A stretch of 40,494 nt of DNA, taken from the NCBI RefSeq assembly GCF_011516735.1, contig NZ_WOSX01000031.1:1-40494 (forward strand). Direction: 5' to 3'. The notes under the pieces were generated by a model. It worked only from the letters and a program-made list of their open reading frames with translations. It did not search any database and had not been told where the DNA came from. Within the stretch, counting starts at the first letter, position 1; each line of letters opens with the position of its first letter. The position numbers were made by a program, and so were the translations under genes. Shown piece by piece: positions 1 to 9,084 of the stretch. The stretch comes from Acetobacter fallax (GTDB lineage: Bacteria; Pseudomonadota; Alphaproteobacteria; Acetobacterales; Acetobacteraceae).

Positions 1-512
1 CTTCGCTCCGAGACCCCGGGCAGGCTTGTTGGCAACCCGACGAAAGGCCTCATCGGACTGGCGCTCATCCGGCCACGAGGAAAGGGTCAGGAGCGCCAGG
101 GCGTCCTTGACGGCTGTTCGCTGATAGAAACCGACATCGCCGACGATCTCATAAGGGACGCGCGCATGGAGCAGCGCTTCCTCCAGTGCCCGTGACAGTC
201 TGTTCTGACGGTAAATGATCGCCATGTCGTGCCAGGCTGCGCCTGCAGCCGCTCGGCGGCCGATCTCGCGGGCAATCGCCTCAGCCTCCTCGCTGGCGTA
301 GGAAAACCCCAGCACTTCGATCGGCAGCCCCTCACCCCGGCGGGTAAACAACGTCTTCTCGATCCGGGATGGATCAAACGAGATCACGGCGTTCGACGCA
401 TCGAGAATATGACTGGTGGAGCGGAAATTCTCCTCCAGCTTGAATGTCTTCGCGTTCGGGAATTCTCTTGAGAAATTGCGGAGAAATCCGACCTTCGCGC
501 CGCGCCAGGAAT
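1..512 (-). pseudogene. UvrD/Rep-type SF1 helicase, C-terminal part of a split gene (runs off the left edge)
   Basis: Read on the minus strand from 512 to 1, this is an open frame beginning YSWRGAKVGFLRNF and continuing through the SF1A motif KLEENFRST, then GFSYASEEAEAIA and AIIYRQNRLSRALEEAL. It continues directly from the frame at 10180-11038, which stops after GDDSQSI. Joining plus-strand 512 to 10180 rebuilds GDDSQSIYSWRGAK without a frameshift, so both pieces come from one 3'-5' DNA helicase gene split by the 9.67-kb insertion. The remaining C-terminus lies outside the window. This half has no promoter or start of its own and lacks the Walker motifs, so it is probably dead. Seen directly: the frame and motifs. 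Inferred: loss of function. Confidence 0.88.
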
Positions 513-748
513 TTATGTGGAATGCAATTTTTCAACAAAAAAATACTTTCCAGGTCGCTTTTGTGGGGGAATGCTGAATGTCCGCTTACAAATTGATGTC
601 GGAAGAAGCTGCCTCCTGAATCACGCGGTAAATTTGCCCGAACGTGGAAGAGGCAGTTCCAGCCATGAAAAGGGAAAAGCTGGCCGATTCATTTAGCAGT
701 CTGTCGGGTTGGTCATTTTGAGGCTCATAATGCCGAGGCTGACCCGGC

Positions 749-1768
749 TTATGCTGCGTGAAGCCGTGCCATTCTTTTGCAGTTGTATGCGAGAGCGACG
801 AGTGTCCATTCAGTCGTGACTTTTGCAAGGCCACGCAGGTTGAATCTTCTGAAGCCCATGATGCTTTTGATAATTCCAAAGACCGGCTCAACGGTCTGTT
901 TGCGTAGTCTGTAAAGATCTCCGGCTTCTGTAGTTTCCAGCCTGTCCTTCATGGCGAGCCGCCAGGGTTCAGTGACCCGGCGCGGTTCCCTGTCTTCAGG
1001 AGGTGGCCGGAAGTCATAAGGCCTGCGGGGGCAGGGCCGTCCGATGGCGACCAGCGGATCGATGCCTTTTTTCCGCAGATCCCGAACTGCCTGCCCGCTG
1101 GCGTAACCGGTGTCGGCGAGTACCGTCTCCGGGAGACCGATTGTGTCTTCCATCGACAGTACCGTGTCGACAAATGATGGCGCATCGGCTGACGTGGCGA
1201 CCACGCCAGTTGTCACGATCAGCTGGCTGCCTTCGGCGCAGACCACGGCCTGGGCATTGTAAGCCTGCCGGAATTCATGGGCGTCCGAACGCCGCATGAG
1301 GCGGCTGTCGGGATCGGTCAGGCTGATCTGTCTCCCGGGTGGTGGTTCATCATCGGGCGGTTTCGGTGCCCGGCCGCGACGCCCTGTTTTCGCGTCATAC
1401 GCAGCTTTCTTTTTTTCGTATGCCGGTCGCGCCGCCCCGGCCTGCGCCTTCGCGTCGGCTTCCAGCGGGGCGCTGGCTTCGTCCAGCTTCGCTTTCAGCG
1501 TTTCACGCCGGGTGAGTTCTTCCGGCAAGGCCTGCAAATCCGTGTCCGTGGCGTCGGCACGCTCCGCCTGCTCCATCAGCTCCGCGATATCTACTGCCAG
1601 CTGTTCCCGCAGGGCCCTGATCCGGTCGTAGCGCAAAGAGCGGTATTTCGAGGCGTCGGCGTCGATCTTCGTGCCGTCGATCGACACCACGCCCAGGCGT
1701 AACAGACCCGTCTCGCGCGCCAGAAGCAGGACCTGCACAAATGCAGCTTCAATGGCCGTCCGGTTCAT
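749..1768 (-). pseudogene. IS1182-family transposase, N-terminally truncated remnant
   Basis: The translation carries the family's DDE signature: VVSIDGTKIDADASK with the first Asp, TDPDSRLMRRSDAHEFRQAYNAQAVV, VLADTGYASG with the second Asp, and the C-terminal QTVEPVFGIIKSIMGFRRFNLRG with the catalytic Glu. Family members are usually 450-500 aa. This frame has 339 aa and begins inside the ...RRMNRTAIEAAF segment, so roughly the first 120-140 residues are missing. A few residues of the old frame seem to continue to about 1785, after which unrelated IS5-type sequence starts. The 513-748 stretch between the element end and this stop holds the 3' flank; I could not recognise a gene or a convincing IS end there. 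It is not expected to be mobile by itself. Confidence 0.85.
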
Positions 1769-1819
1769 TCGGCGAACGGGATGAAGCGGCTCATCTCATC
1801 ACCCTGCAGTCTCGCCGCT

Positions 1820-2040
1820 TCACAAGGTACCCCAACCCGAGCGCGGGCGTGATTGATAGCCAGTCGGTAAAAACCACGAAAAGTGGCGGGTTTCAGGCTG
1901 CGCCGCGGGCAAGAGGGTCAAAGGACGCAAGCGCCATATCCTGACGGATACCTAAGGCTTCCTGATCTTCCTCCTCGTGCATGCCGCAATATTCAGGATC
2001 GTGACTTTGAAATCCTGCCTCGCAGTTGGGTGGTCGAACA
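1820..2040 (+). pseudogene. IS5-family transposase fragment, decayed
   Basis: One plus frame reads NPSAGVIDSQSVKTTKSGGF. This matches the region around the first catalytic Asp of IS5-family (IS1031-like) transposases, usually SAGVIDSQSVKT. After a frameshift a second frame reads AAGKRVKGRKRHILTDT, then a stop, then GFLIFLLVHAA, matching the usual KGRKRHILTDT.G...VHAA block. Neither the N-terminal third nor the C-terminal DDE residues are present. The fragment abuts the truncated IS1182 remnant head to head, suggesting successive insertions and deletion. The rest of the gap up to 2240 is AT-rich and should hold the promoter of the glycosyltransferase operon, but no clear -35/-10 stands out. 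Confidence 0.7.
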
Positions 2041-2239
2041 AAAATACGCTTACTATTTTTAACACCGCAGCTCTCAAAACAGGAGAATTTTTTCTTTCTG
2101 TCGACACAAGGATTTCTGTGTAATTTTAGTGATTTTTCAAAATTATACATGGCTGTGTTGTGAAGACAAACTGGCTTCCGGGATCATTATGGAATAAGTA
2201 GCTGTCCGTTACATAATTGCAATCCAGAAGATACACGAA

Positions 2240-3229
2240 GTGAAATCCGTTCGCTGCATCAGTTCCCATCGTTGTGCCTTACCTCACCTTGCCATCGTAA
2301 TGCCTTGCTACAATGAAGAAGAAATCCTTCCACACACGCTTGCGAACGTGGCGATATTCTTTGCTAAGTGCGTTCAGGATGGGGTCATTGATCCGGACAG
2401 TTTCGTGCTCTGTGTGGACGATGGAAGCCGGGACACTACATGGGATCTGGTCATTCAGGCTGCTAAAGCCGATCCGCGTGTCCGGGGAACGAAGCTTTCA
2501 CGGAATACCGGCCACCAGACAGCCCTTGTTGCAGGTCTTTCTGCTGTACGCGACTGCGATGTTATCGTCAGCATAGATGCTGATCTTCAGGATGATCTTC
2601 TTGTCATCCGCGATATGCTTGCTGCATGGCGCAACGGTTACGACATTGTTTACGGTGTGCGTAATGAACGCAAGACGGACACACTGTTCAAACGGGAAAC
2701 AGCCCGAATATTTTACCGGTTAATGCTGTTGATGGGCGTTAATCTGGTCCCAAATCATGCCGATTTTCGTTTAATGGACCGTCGCGCGCTTGATGCCCTC
2801 CTGGAATACGGCGAGCGGAACCTCTTCCTTCGTGGGCTGGTGCCGCTGATTGGTTTTCCTTCCACATCTGTCTACTATGCGCGCCTGGAACGCACTGCCG
2901 GAGAATCCAAGTATCCGCTTTCGCGCATGATAGGTCTGGCAGTTGAAGGCATCACGTCCCTAAGCGTGACACCCCTTCGGATCATCGCTCTCACTGGCAT
3001 CCTGATCTCTAGTTTTGCTGTGCTGGCTATTTGTTATGCCCTTGTTGGCAAGGGAACTGGCCACACTGTCCCAGGCTGGACATCCGTTACGATTGCCATC
3101 TTTTTCATGGGAGGTGTGCAAATGCTCTCTCTTGGCATTATCGGTGAATACATCGGGAAAATCTATCTGGAGACGAAAAGACGCCCCCGATATCACGTTG
3201 AAAATGCGACGTGGAAAAATAACCGATAA
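2240..3229 (+). CDS. GT2 family glycosyltransferase, polyprenyl-phosphate type (GtrB/ArnC/DPM1-like)
   Basis: This 329-aa protein has a GT-A domain: HLAIVMPCYNEEE at about 16-28, VDDGS at 59-63 for the nucleotide-sugar, and DADLQD at 113-118 as the metal-binding DXD-like site. The acceptor-side motif NLFLRGLVPLIGF and a short KYPLSRM segment follow. Two hydrophobic C-terminal helices at about 245-270 and 282-305 anchor it in the inner membrane. The family transfers a sugar from a nucleotide donor to a lipid phosphate carrier, which a GT-C enzyme then uses. The stop overlaps the start of the PIG-V-like gene in TAATGG, so the two are translationally coupled. The start is GTG at 2240. The donor sugar cannot be told from sequence. 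It is a probable surface-glycosylation cargo of the recombinase element. Confidence 0.88.
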   Translation: MKSVRCISSHRCALPHLAIVMPCYNEEEILPHTLANVAIFFAKCVQDGVIDPDSFVLCVDDGSRDTTWDLVIQAAKADPRVRGTKLSRNTGHQTALVAGLSAVRDCDVIVSIDADLQDDLLVIRDMLAAWRNGYDIVYGVRNERKTDTLFKRETARIFYRLMLLMGVNLVPNHADFRLMDRRALDALLEYGERNLFLRGLVPLIGFPSTSVYYARLERTAGESKYPLSRMIGLAVEGITSLSVTPLRIIALTGILISSFAVLAICYALVGKGTGHTVPGWTSVTIAIFFMGGVQMLSLGIIGEYIGKIYLETKRRPRYHVENATWKNNR

Positions 3230-4365
3230 TGGTGAGCAATGTGTTTCGGGGTGTCCTACAAACGGCGAACAGCGGCCGTAAAGGATTCGTCATTGTTATT
3301 CTTGCCACCTGCGCTGCCAGTCTGCTGCTGTCAGCATTGCTGGCTTTGCCATGGGGCGGACTTGCTTCCGCTTCCTGTCGGTGGGATTGCTTCTGGTACA
3401 GTGACATTGCTACAAACGGTTATTCACGCCTTCCGCTGCTCTATGACGGCAAGCGGCCTGCTCAGGCGAGCTGGGCGTTTTTTCCATTGTATCCTTTGCT
3501 CACGAGCACGCTAAGGCATTTTCTTGCGCTCAGTACACAATCGGCAGGTTTGCTGGTCAATATCGCTCTGTGGCCATTTCTGATTTTTCTTTGCAACCGT
3601 GACCTTGAACTACGCGACATCCGCACGGACAGAGTGTTCTTCGTTCTCTTCTTCGTGCTTTATCCTTTTAATGTCTGGTACACGGCGCAGTATTCCGAAG
3701 CGGTATATGGCGCTACGCTGATGGCTGCCATCGTGGCACTTCGCAGCGGGTGGATCGGGTTGGCCGCGCTGACTTGCGCCCTGATGGCGATTGCCCGACC
3801 AACCGGGTTCATTATGACGGTCTGTCTCTCGGCCTGGTGGTTGTTTAGCAGACCGAGAGACGCCGCTATTTTTACGCGTGAAACGGTACGACACCGTTTA
3901 TCTGACAGTCTGTTGCTGATAGCTGCGGGTGGCGCCGGGCTTTCACTCTTTGTGCTATATCTCTTTCACCTGACCGGCGACGGCTTCGCTTTTGCTCATG
4001 TCGAGATTGCCTGGCATAAAAGATTCCGCTTCTTCCTCCTCCACATTTTTCATGCGCTCGGCCACAAACACCAGATACAGTTCGGTGTATTTGCTCTGCT
4101 GGCTGTCGCAATTATATGGAGGATGTGTTCACGTGCATGGGCGTTAAATGCGTTTCTCGTTGGCTCGACCGCGCTGCTTGCTTCCTCGGCCGGAGCGGAA
4201 TCAATCGAACGCTACGTTTTCGGCAATCCGCTCACCATCCAGTTCTTAGCCTGTAGCACGCTGTCACGTTCTCAACGCTTTGCCCAGATTTCGCTGGCAA
4301 TCATGGCATGCCTCCACATTGTAACGACGATCCTGTGGTATCGTGAGAGCCGCTGGGTGATGTAA
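3229..4365 (+). CDS. PIG-V-like GT-C membrane glycosyltransferase
   Basis: This 378-aa polytopic membrane protein has about 8-10 hydrophobic helices. It shows the PIG-V family pattern WDCFWYSDIATNGY near residue 50, WAFFPLYPLL near 82-91, YPFNVWYTAQYSEAVYG and ARPTG. In PIG-V and its bacterial relatives the acidic residue of the first motif lies in the catalytic periplasmic loop. Such enzymes use a polyprenyl-phosphate-linked sugar as donor. The gene directly upstream encodes just such a carrier-charging enzyme, so the pair likely acts in series: GT2 makes the lipid-linked sugar on the cytoplasmic side, and this protein adds it to a glycan, lipid or protein outside. The acceptor is unknown. 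The start ATG overlaps the previous stop codon. Confidence 0.78.
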   Translation: MVSNVFRGVLQTANSGRKGFVIVILATCAASLLLSALLALPWGGLASASCRWDCFWYSDIATNGYSRLPLLYDGKRPAQASWAFFPLYPLLTSTLRHFLALSTQSAGLLVNIALWPFLIFLCNRDLELRDIRTDRVFFVLFFVLYPFNVWYTAQYSEAVYGATLMAAIVALRSGWIGLAALTCALMAIARPTGFIMTVCLSAWWLFSRPRDAAIFTRETVRHRLSDSLLLIAAGGAGLSLFVLYLFHLTGDGFAFAHVEIAWHKRFRFFLLHIFHALGHKHQIQFGVFALLAVAIIWRMCSRAWALNAFLVGSTALLASSAGAESIERYVFGNPLTIQFLACSTLSRSQRFAQISLAIMACLHIVTTILWYRESRWVM

Positions 4366-4367
4366 AA

Positions 4368-4556
4368 ATGAAACGAATAATTATTCTTGTCATATTACTT
4401 TCATTAGACATATTTTCTTTCATACGAGGATTATATCCATGCGTTTCCAAGGCTTATAGCGACTACTATATGCATCACTCTATCACTAGCGATGCTTACC
4501 TGAAAGCGGCTCGAGCAGGGCTGGCGGAGCCTGGGAAATGTGCCACCGAGCACTGA
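4368..4556 (+). CDS. small secreted or membrane protein of unknown function (possibly truncated)
   Basis: This 62-aa frame starts two bases after the PIG-V-like stop codon, on an AT-rich stretch unlike its GC-rich surroundings. Residues 1-20 (KRIIILVILLSLDIFSFIRG) form a typical signal anchor. The rest (YPCVSKAYSDYYMHHSITSDAYLKAARAG) is polar with several tyrosines. It is probably the third gene of the glycosylation operon. I do not recognise the family. The abrupt end 111 bp before the convergent helicase stop makes truncation or a late frameshift possible. Confidence 0.5.
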   Translation: MKRIIILVILLSLDIFSFIRGLYPCVSKAYSDYYMHHSITSDAYLKAARAGLAEPGKCATEH

Positions 4557-4667
4557 TCTGGCATTCACTGATTTCATGGAGCCTCTCTTTGAGCTCTACC
4601 CACATATTCACCAAGGAAAAACATATCAGCTTACGTGAAAAGGATCGAGATGAGGCGATAGCTGACT

Positions 4668-6851
4668 TCATACCGACATGACCACCAGCCATTCCCTGAG
4701 CTTCGACCACCGCCGCCTCGCGCCCTGGTTGCGCACCGCGATCGCCAATGCCTTCTTCTGTCCCACCAGCACGACCAACTTCCGCCCCCGTGTGACACCC
4801 GTGTAGAGCAGGTTCCGCGCCAACATAGCGTAATGCTGCGTCACCAGCGGGATGACGACCGCCGGATATTCCGATCCCTGGCTCTTGTGGATAGTGGTGG
4901 CATACGCGAGCATCAGCTCGTCTAGCTCCCCAAAACCGTAAATGACCTCCCGTCCATCGAATGAGACCGTCATTTCGCCTTCTTCGATATCGATCCTGTC
5001 GATGACGCCGAGATCGCCGTTGAAGACGTCCCGGTCATAGTCGTTGGCGATCTGCATCACCTTGTCGCCCGGACCATAGGTCCAGCCGAACCGCTCGACC
5101 TTCATCTCGCCCGGCGGGTTCAGCGCCTGCTGCAATTCGACATTCAGCGACCGAGCCCCTAGCCCGCCCCGGTTCATCGGACACAGCACCTGCACGTCCC
5201 GAACCGGGTCCAGCCCGAACCGCGCCGGAACACGGTCTTTCACAACCGCCAGCAACTTGCGCAGCCCGATCTCCGGTTTGGCCGCTTCGACGAAATAGAA
5301 ATCCGATCCCTCTTCCACGCTCAGTTCGGGCATCCTGCCCTCGTTGATCCGATGCGCATTTGTGATGATGCGGCTCTGTGCCGCCTGGCGGAATACCTCG
5401 GTCAGCCGCACCACGGGCACAGCATTGGAACCGATGATATCGGCCAGCACCTGTCCCGGTCCGACGGACGGCAACTGGTCCACGTCCCCCACGATCAGCA
5501 GGGCCGCGCTGTCGGGCAAGGCGCGCAGCAGGGATCGCATCAGCAGCACATCGACCATGCTGGCCTCATCCACGACCAGCAGATCGCAGGTCAGCGGGTT
5601 GGTATCGTCCCGCTTGAAGCTCCCCGTGGCCGGGTCTGTCTCCAACAGGCGATGGATCGTCTTGCCTTCCAGCCCGGTGCTTTCCGACAGACGCTTCGCC
5701 GCCCTTCCGGTCGGGGCGCAAAGCTGCACATCCGTGCCCTTGGCCGTCACGATCTTGAGAATGGCATTGACCAGCGTGGTCTTGCCGACGCCAGGACCGC
5801 CGGTAATCACCAGCACCTTGCTGTGCAGGGCAAGACGCACTGCTTCCTGCTGGCTGGGGGCCAGAGCCAGCCCGGTCTTGCCTTCCACCCAGGTCATGGC
5901 CTTTTCAGCGTCGATGTCAGGCCAGCGTGGACGGCCAATGGCACAGGCGCGCAACCGCTCGGCGATGCTCTGCTCGGCACGATAGAGACCAGCCAGGAAG
6001 ATACAGCCCGTATCGCCCACGCTGTCGGCCACCACGTCGCCCGCTTCCAGTTCCAGCGCGAGGGCCATCTCGATCAGAGGGGTGGCGACCTCCAGCAGTT
6101 CGGCGGTACTGGTCAGCAACTCTCCCACAGGCAGGCCGCAATGCCCTTCATCCATCGCTTCACCAAGCGCGTAGGATATCCCGGCCCGCACCCGGATCAT
6201 CGCGTCAGGCGCGATCCCCATCTTACGGGCAATCTGGTCAGCGGTCTTGAACCCGATCCCCCGGATATCTTTCGCCAGCCGATAGGGGTTCTCACTGATC
6301 AGTCTGACCGCGTCCTGCCCGTAGGTCTTGAAAATGCGCACCGCCCGCGAGGTGCCGACGCCGTTGCTGTGCAGGAACAGCATGATCTCGCGGATCACCT
6401 TCTGATCCGCCCAGCCACCGACAATCCGCTCGGCCCGTTTGGGGCCGATGCCCATCACCTCCCGCAGGCGGTGCGGTTCCTGTTCGATCAGGTCGAATAC
6501 CGCCTCGCCGAACGCTTTCACCAGCTTCTTCGCGTAGACGGGGCCAATGCCCCGGATCATGCCCGAACCAAGATAACGTTCGATGCCCTCGACCGTGGTC
6601 GGCGGGCTGGCCTTGAGGAACTCGGCCTTGAACTGGAGGCCGTGGGTGTGGTCGTTGAACCAGCGCCCCGACATCTGCACGAACTCGCCCGCCGATATCA
6701 TGGCGGCGTGGCCGACGACGGTGACCAGGTCGCGCTGCCCCCGCACCTTCACGCGCAGGACGCAGAAACCATTCTCGGAATTATGGAACGTGATCCGCTC
6801 GACCAGACCAGCAAGCGTTTCGGTGTGGCGTTCCTCTTTAACCTGTGACAC
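4668..6851 (-). CDS. recD2: RecD2-like SF1B DNA helicase
   Basis: This 727-aa protein has the RecD2 layout. An N-terminal OB-like domain covers about 10-85. Helix-hairpin-helix repeats follow (GSGMIRGIGPVYAKKL at 96-110, VMGIGPKRAERIV at 132-144, RGIGFKTADQIARK at 197-210). The helicase core has the Q motif (APSQQEAV), Walker A GGPGVGKTT at 351-359, Walker B LLVVDEASMVD, LLIVGDVDQLPSVGPG, and the 2B-domain end YATTIHKSQGSEYPAVVIPL with LLYTGVTRGRK. RecD2 enzymes unwind DNA 5'-3' outside RecBCD. The start is GTG at 6851, three bases after the stop of the large recombinase, so it is the last gene of the recombinase operon. That placement suggests a role in the element's transposition or in repairing its junctions, but a plain repair cargo is equally possible. 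Confidence 0.9.
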   Translation of the reverse strand: MSQVKEERHTETLAGLVERITFHNSENGFCVLRVKVRGQRDLVTVVGHAAMISAGEFVQMSGRWFNDHTHGLQFKAEFLKASPPTTVEGIERYLGSGMIRGIGPVYAKKLVKAFGEAVFDLIEQEPHRLREVMGIGPKRAERIVGGWADQKVIREIMLFLHSNGVGTSRAVRIFKTYGQDAVRLISENPYRLAKDIRGIGFKTADQIARKMGIAPDAMIRVRAGISYALGEAMDEGHCGLPVGELLTSTAELLEVATPLIEMALALELEAGDVVADSVGDTGCIFLAGLYRAEQSIAERLRACAIGRPRWPDIDAEKAMTWVEGKTGLALAPSQQEAVRLALHSKVLVITGGPGVGKTTLVNAILKIVTAKGTDVQLCAPTGRAAKRLSESTGLEGKTIHRLLETDPATGSFKRDDTNPLTCDLLVVDEASMVDVLLMRSLLRALPDSAALLIVGDVDQLPSVGPGQVLADIIGSNAVPVVRLTEVFRQAAQSRIITNAHRINEGRMPELSVEEGSDFYFVEAAKPEIGLRKLLAVVKDRVPARFGLDPVRDVQVLCPMNRGGLGARSLNVELQQALNPPGEMKVERFGWTYGPGDKVMQIANDYDRDVFNGDLGVIDRIDIEEGEMTVSFDGREVIYGFGELDELMLAYATTIHKSQGSEYPAVVIPLVTQHYAMLARNLLYTGVTRGRKLVVLVGQKKALAIAVRNQGARRRWSKLREWLVVMSV

Positions 6852-6854
6852 GCG

Positions 6855-9080
6855 TCATTCTGACCCCGCGCTCAGAGAAGAGGCCAGGGGCCCGCTCGTG
6901 GCTGAAATCTCGGCAGGCGTTCGACCATCCGGGGTCGGCTTATCTCGCAGCTTATTCAACATTCCATCCAGCGCTTCAACATCTCCGGATACGGCATCCC
7001 GTTCTTCAGGACTTAACCAAACCTCTTCCAGCAAACGATTGGCCGCTTGTTGAGCGGCAAGCACAACTCCCTTGGCGCCTGGCTTGGGAATATTGAAATA
7101 GCAGCGCGCGCACGCCATACGATGCGGACACGTGCTCCAGAAAGCATTGCTACAATAAGAGTCGCCCAGATCGTAATACTTCCATGGCGCCCCATCTTTT
7201 GTTGCGCCTGCCGCGATGACGTCCTGATCAATAACAATTTGGATCATCCGCGCCGCCTGATCCGCCTTGGCAAACGCACCCGCCAACTGCGTAGGCTTCG
7301 ACCGAACATAGCTCATGGTCGATTGGACGGACGTATGGCCGCACCATTTCGCCAGATCGAAAATTGTCATTCCTTGCGGGACGCTGGCCAACATAGAGAC
7401 GGCCGAGGCGCGTCCGCGGTGACTTGTGATACGGCCTTTGCTGTCTTCAAGCGGAATGCCAGCCTTCTTACACAAAAGCGGGATAACAGTTTGATTCAAA
7501 ACTTCCTTCGCGATTGGCCGGTTTCGAAGTTGAAAAAGAAAATGCACATATTCACCGGTTCGCCGATCGAGATGCTTTCGGGGCGAAGCACGCTTTTTCA
7601 ACCAGGCCGCCACATACTTATGGACCGCATGGCTGACCGGTTTGGTGTAAGCGGCAGAGGTTTTGCCTTCCGGCACGTCGAGCCAGCACACCTGCCCCGC
7701 CGGAACAACGTTACCTGACTGATCGACCACGTCTTCTGATTGCTCTCTCGTGCAACCGACCCGAAGTCGAGCGATTTCGTTGCTTCGGAGTCCTGCGTGT
7801 GTCCACACCACGGCGATAGCCTGTAACAGGGCGAACGGATAGAAACATTCTGGAGAAAGATCGTTTGGTTCAATATTGAGGCTAGCCCACGTCAGTTTCA
7901 GCCACGCCGCATCATCTATGGTCCTTGGATTTACCCCAAGATATTTTGCAATGTTCTTCGGTGTAGAAAGATGATAGCGCGGATTACACCTGAGACGAGC
8001 CCATTCCCAACTCTGAACGTCAGACAAAAAACGACGCATAACCTGGTAGTAAGCTACCTTAGTCGGAGCCTGCAGAGGCTGGCCGACCGTAGGGATGAGA
8101 CGATAATCGAAGGTCGAACCGGCCCAATCGCCTATACGCAATCTGTCGACGGTCGCCAGATAGTCGGCACATATCGATACCGTCCAATGTTCTGGACTGG
8201 TTACCTCCGGATGCTCACGACTTAGCCAGATCCCGACACGCGTTAGGGTATTGTAAATCGCTCGCCTCGACCCCTCTCGCAAGGTTGTTGTCTCCAGCCA
8301 ACGCCGGCACCACGTCATCCATTCGGGGTCGATGTTATCAGATTCAGTTCCATGACGAGGTTGATAAGCCCGGAAGTGAATGATCTTTGGTGTAAGCCCC
8401 ATTGCCGCCAAGCCGTTCGCCAACATCCCAATCCGCTTGGCAATATGCTGCCCAGCATAACAATCTCGCGTGTATTCCAGTAGTTCCTTGTCAAAACTTT
8501 CGAGCTTTGGGTTCTCGCCTTGTAATGCAACCGCTGCAAACACTGACGGCACGATCGGCCGAACTGTCTGACAGACGAACCCGACACGGGTGAAGGCCGA
8601 ATATAGCCGCTCACATTCTGCATCGACGCTCTCCGCCCCAAATACCATCCGGGCTACGACAGCCGTGGCCACATTACGCCCAATTTTGTACAAGCTCCGA
8701 AAACCACAGAGAAGATAAGCCACTGCAATCAACTGCGGTACCATTCCAGTATGTTTCAGGACAGGACTGCTATTGATAATCTCAACCCACAGATCTTCAT
8801 CCCATCCCCAGTAAGGGCTCTCACGCTGCGCGACCTGCAGAAGCAGGTATTTCAGGGCGCGTTGACCGTTCGCGCGGTCAAGGTCACCGCGATACAGGAT
8901 GTCCGCCAGAGGCTTGTGAAGACGCGGCGCCTGCCGTTTCGTGATGAAAACATTGTCTTCTCGCCAGCGCCGGACAACAGTCAACTCGTCCGCAGATAAA
9001 GCGGGACGTCTATCGTATTCATCGAGATCGATGCAGGATTTGTACTCTGGCTGGGCGCGAGAAAACTGGGGTTCGGCCAC
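6855..9080 (-). CDS. Large tyrosine recombinase (TnpB-like) with C-terminal Cys cluster
   Basis: This phage-integrase-family recombinase is about 741 aa. The catalytic residues are visible in the C-terminal half: Arg in HAGLRSNEIARLR, the H-x-x-R box in ITSHRGRAS, and His and Tyr in WCGHTSVQSTMSYV. A long N-terminal extension of about 400 aa exceeds ordinary integrases. After the catalytic Tyr comes a Cys-rich patch, CSNAFWSTCPHRMACARCYF, likely a zinc ribbon; this is a feature of TnpB-type transposon recombinases. I place the start at GTG 9080, with GGAGG eight bases upstream and four bases after the stop of the smaller recombinase, rather than the earlier TTG at 9110. It is the middle gene of a three-gene operon with the 344-aa recombinase and RecD2. 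Confidence 0.87.
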   Translation of the reverse strand: MAEPQFSRAQPEYKSCIDLDEYDRRPALSADELTVVRRWREDNVFITKRQAPRLHKPLADILYRGDLDRANGQRALKYLLLQVAQRESPYWGWDEDLWVEIINSSPVLKHTGMVPQLIAVAYLLCGFRSLYKIGRNVATAVVARMVFGAESVDAECERLYSAFTRVGFVCQTVRPIVPSVFAAVALQGENPKLESFDKELLEYTRDCYAGQHIAKRIGMLANGLAAMGLTPKIIHFRAYQPRHGTESDNIDPEWMTWCRRWLETTTLREGSRRAIYNTLTRVGIWLSREHPEVTSPEHWTVSICADYLATVDRLRIGDWAGSTFDYRLIPTVGQPLQAPTKVAYYQVMRRFLSDVQSWEWARLRCNPRYHLSTPKNIAKYLGVNPRTIDDAAWLKLTWASLNIEPNDLSPECFYPFALLQAIAVVWTHAGLRSNEIARLRVGCTREQSEDVVDQSGNVVPAGQVCWLDVPEGKTSAAYTKPVSHAVHKYVAAWLKKRASPRKHLDRRTGEYVHFLFQLRNRPIAKEVLNQTVIPLLCKKAGIPLEDSKGRITSHRGRASAVSMLASVPQGMTIFDLAKWCGHTSVQSTMSYVRSKPTQLAGAFAKADQAARMIQIVIDQDVIAAGATKDGAPWKYYDLGDSYCSNAFWSTCPHRMACARCYFNIPKPGAKGVVLAAQQAANRLLEEVWLSPEERDAVSGDVEALDGMLNKLRDKPTPDGRTPAEISATSGPLASSLSAGSE

Positions 9081-9084
9081 TTTT

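Noticed and set aside
1893..2150. 85-codon minus frame upstream of the glycosyltransferase
   Set aside because: It partly overlaps the IS5-type fragment in antisense and has no motif or ribosome site.
5352..6848. Long 498-codon open frame on the plus strand opposite the RecD2-like gene
   Set aside because: It is an antisense shadow of a GC-rich gene; the translation is rich in His, Gln and Arg with no known motif, while the minus frame has a full helicase motif set.
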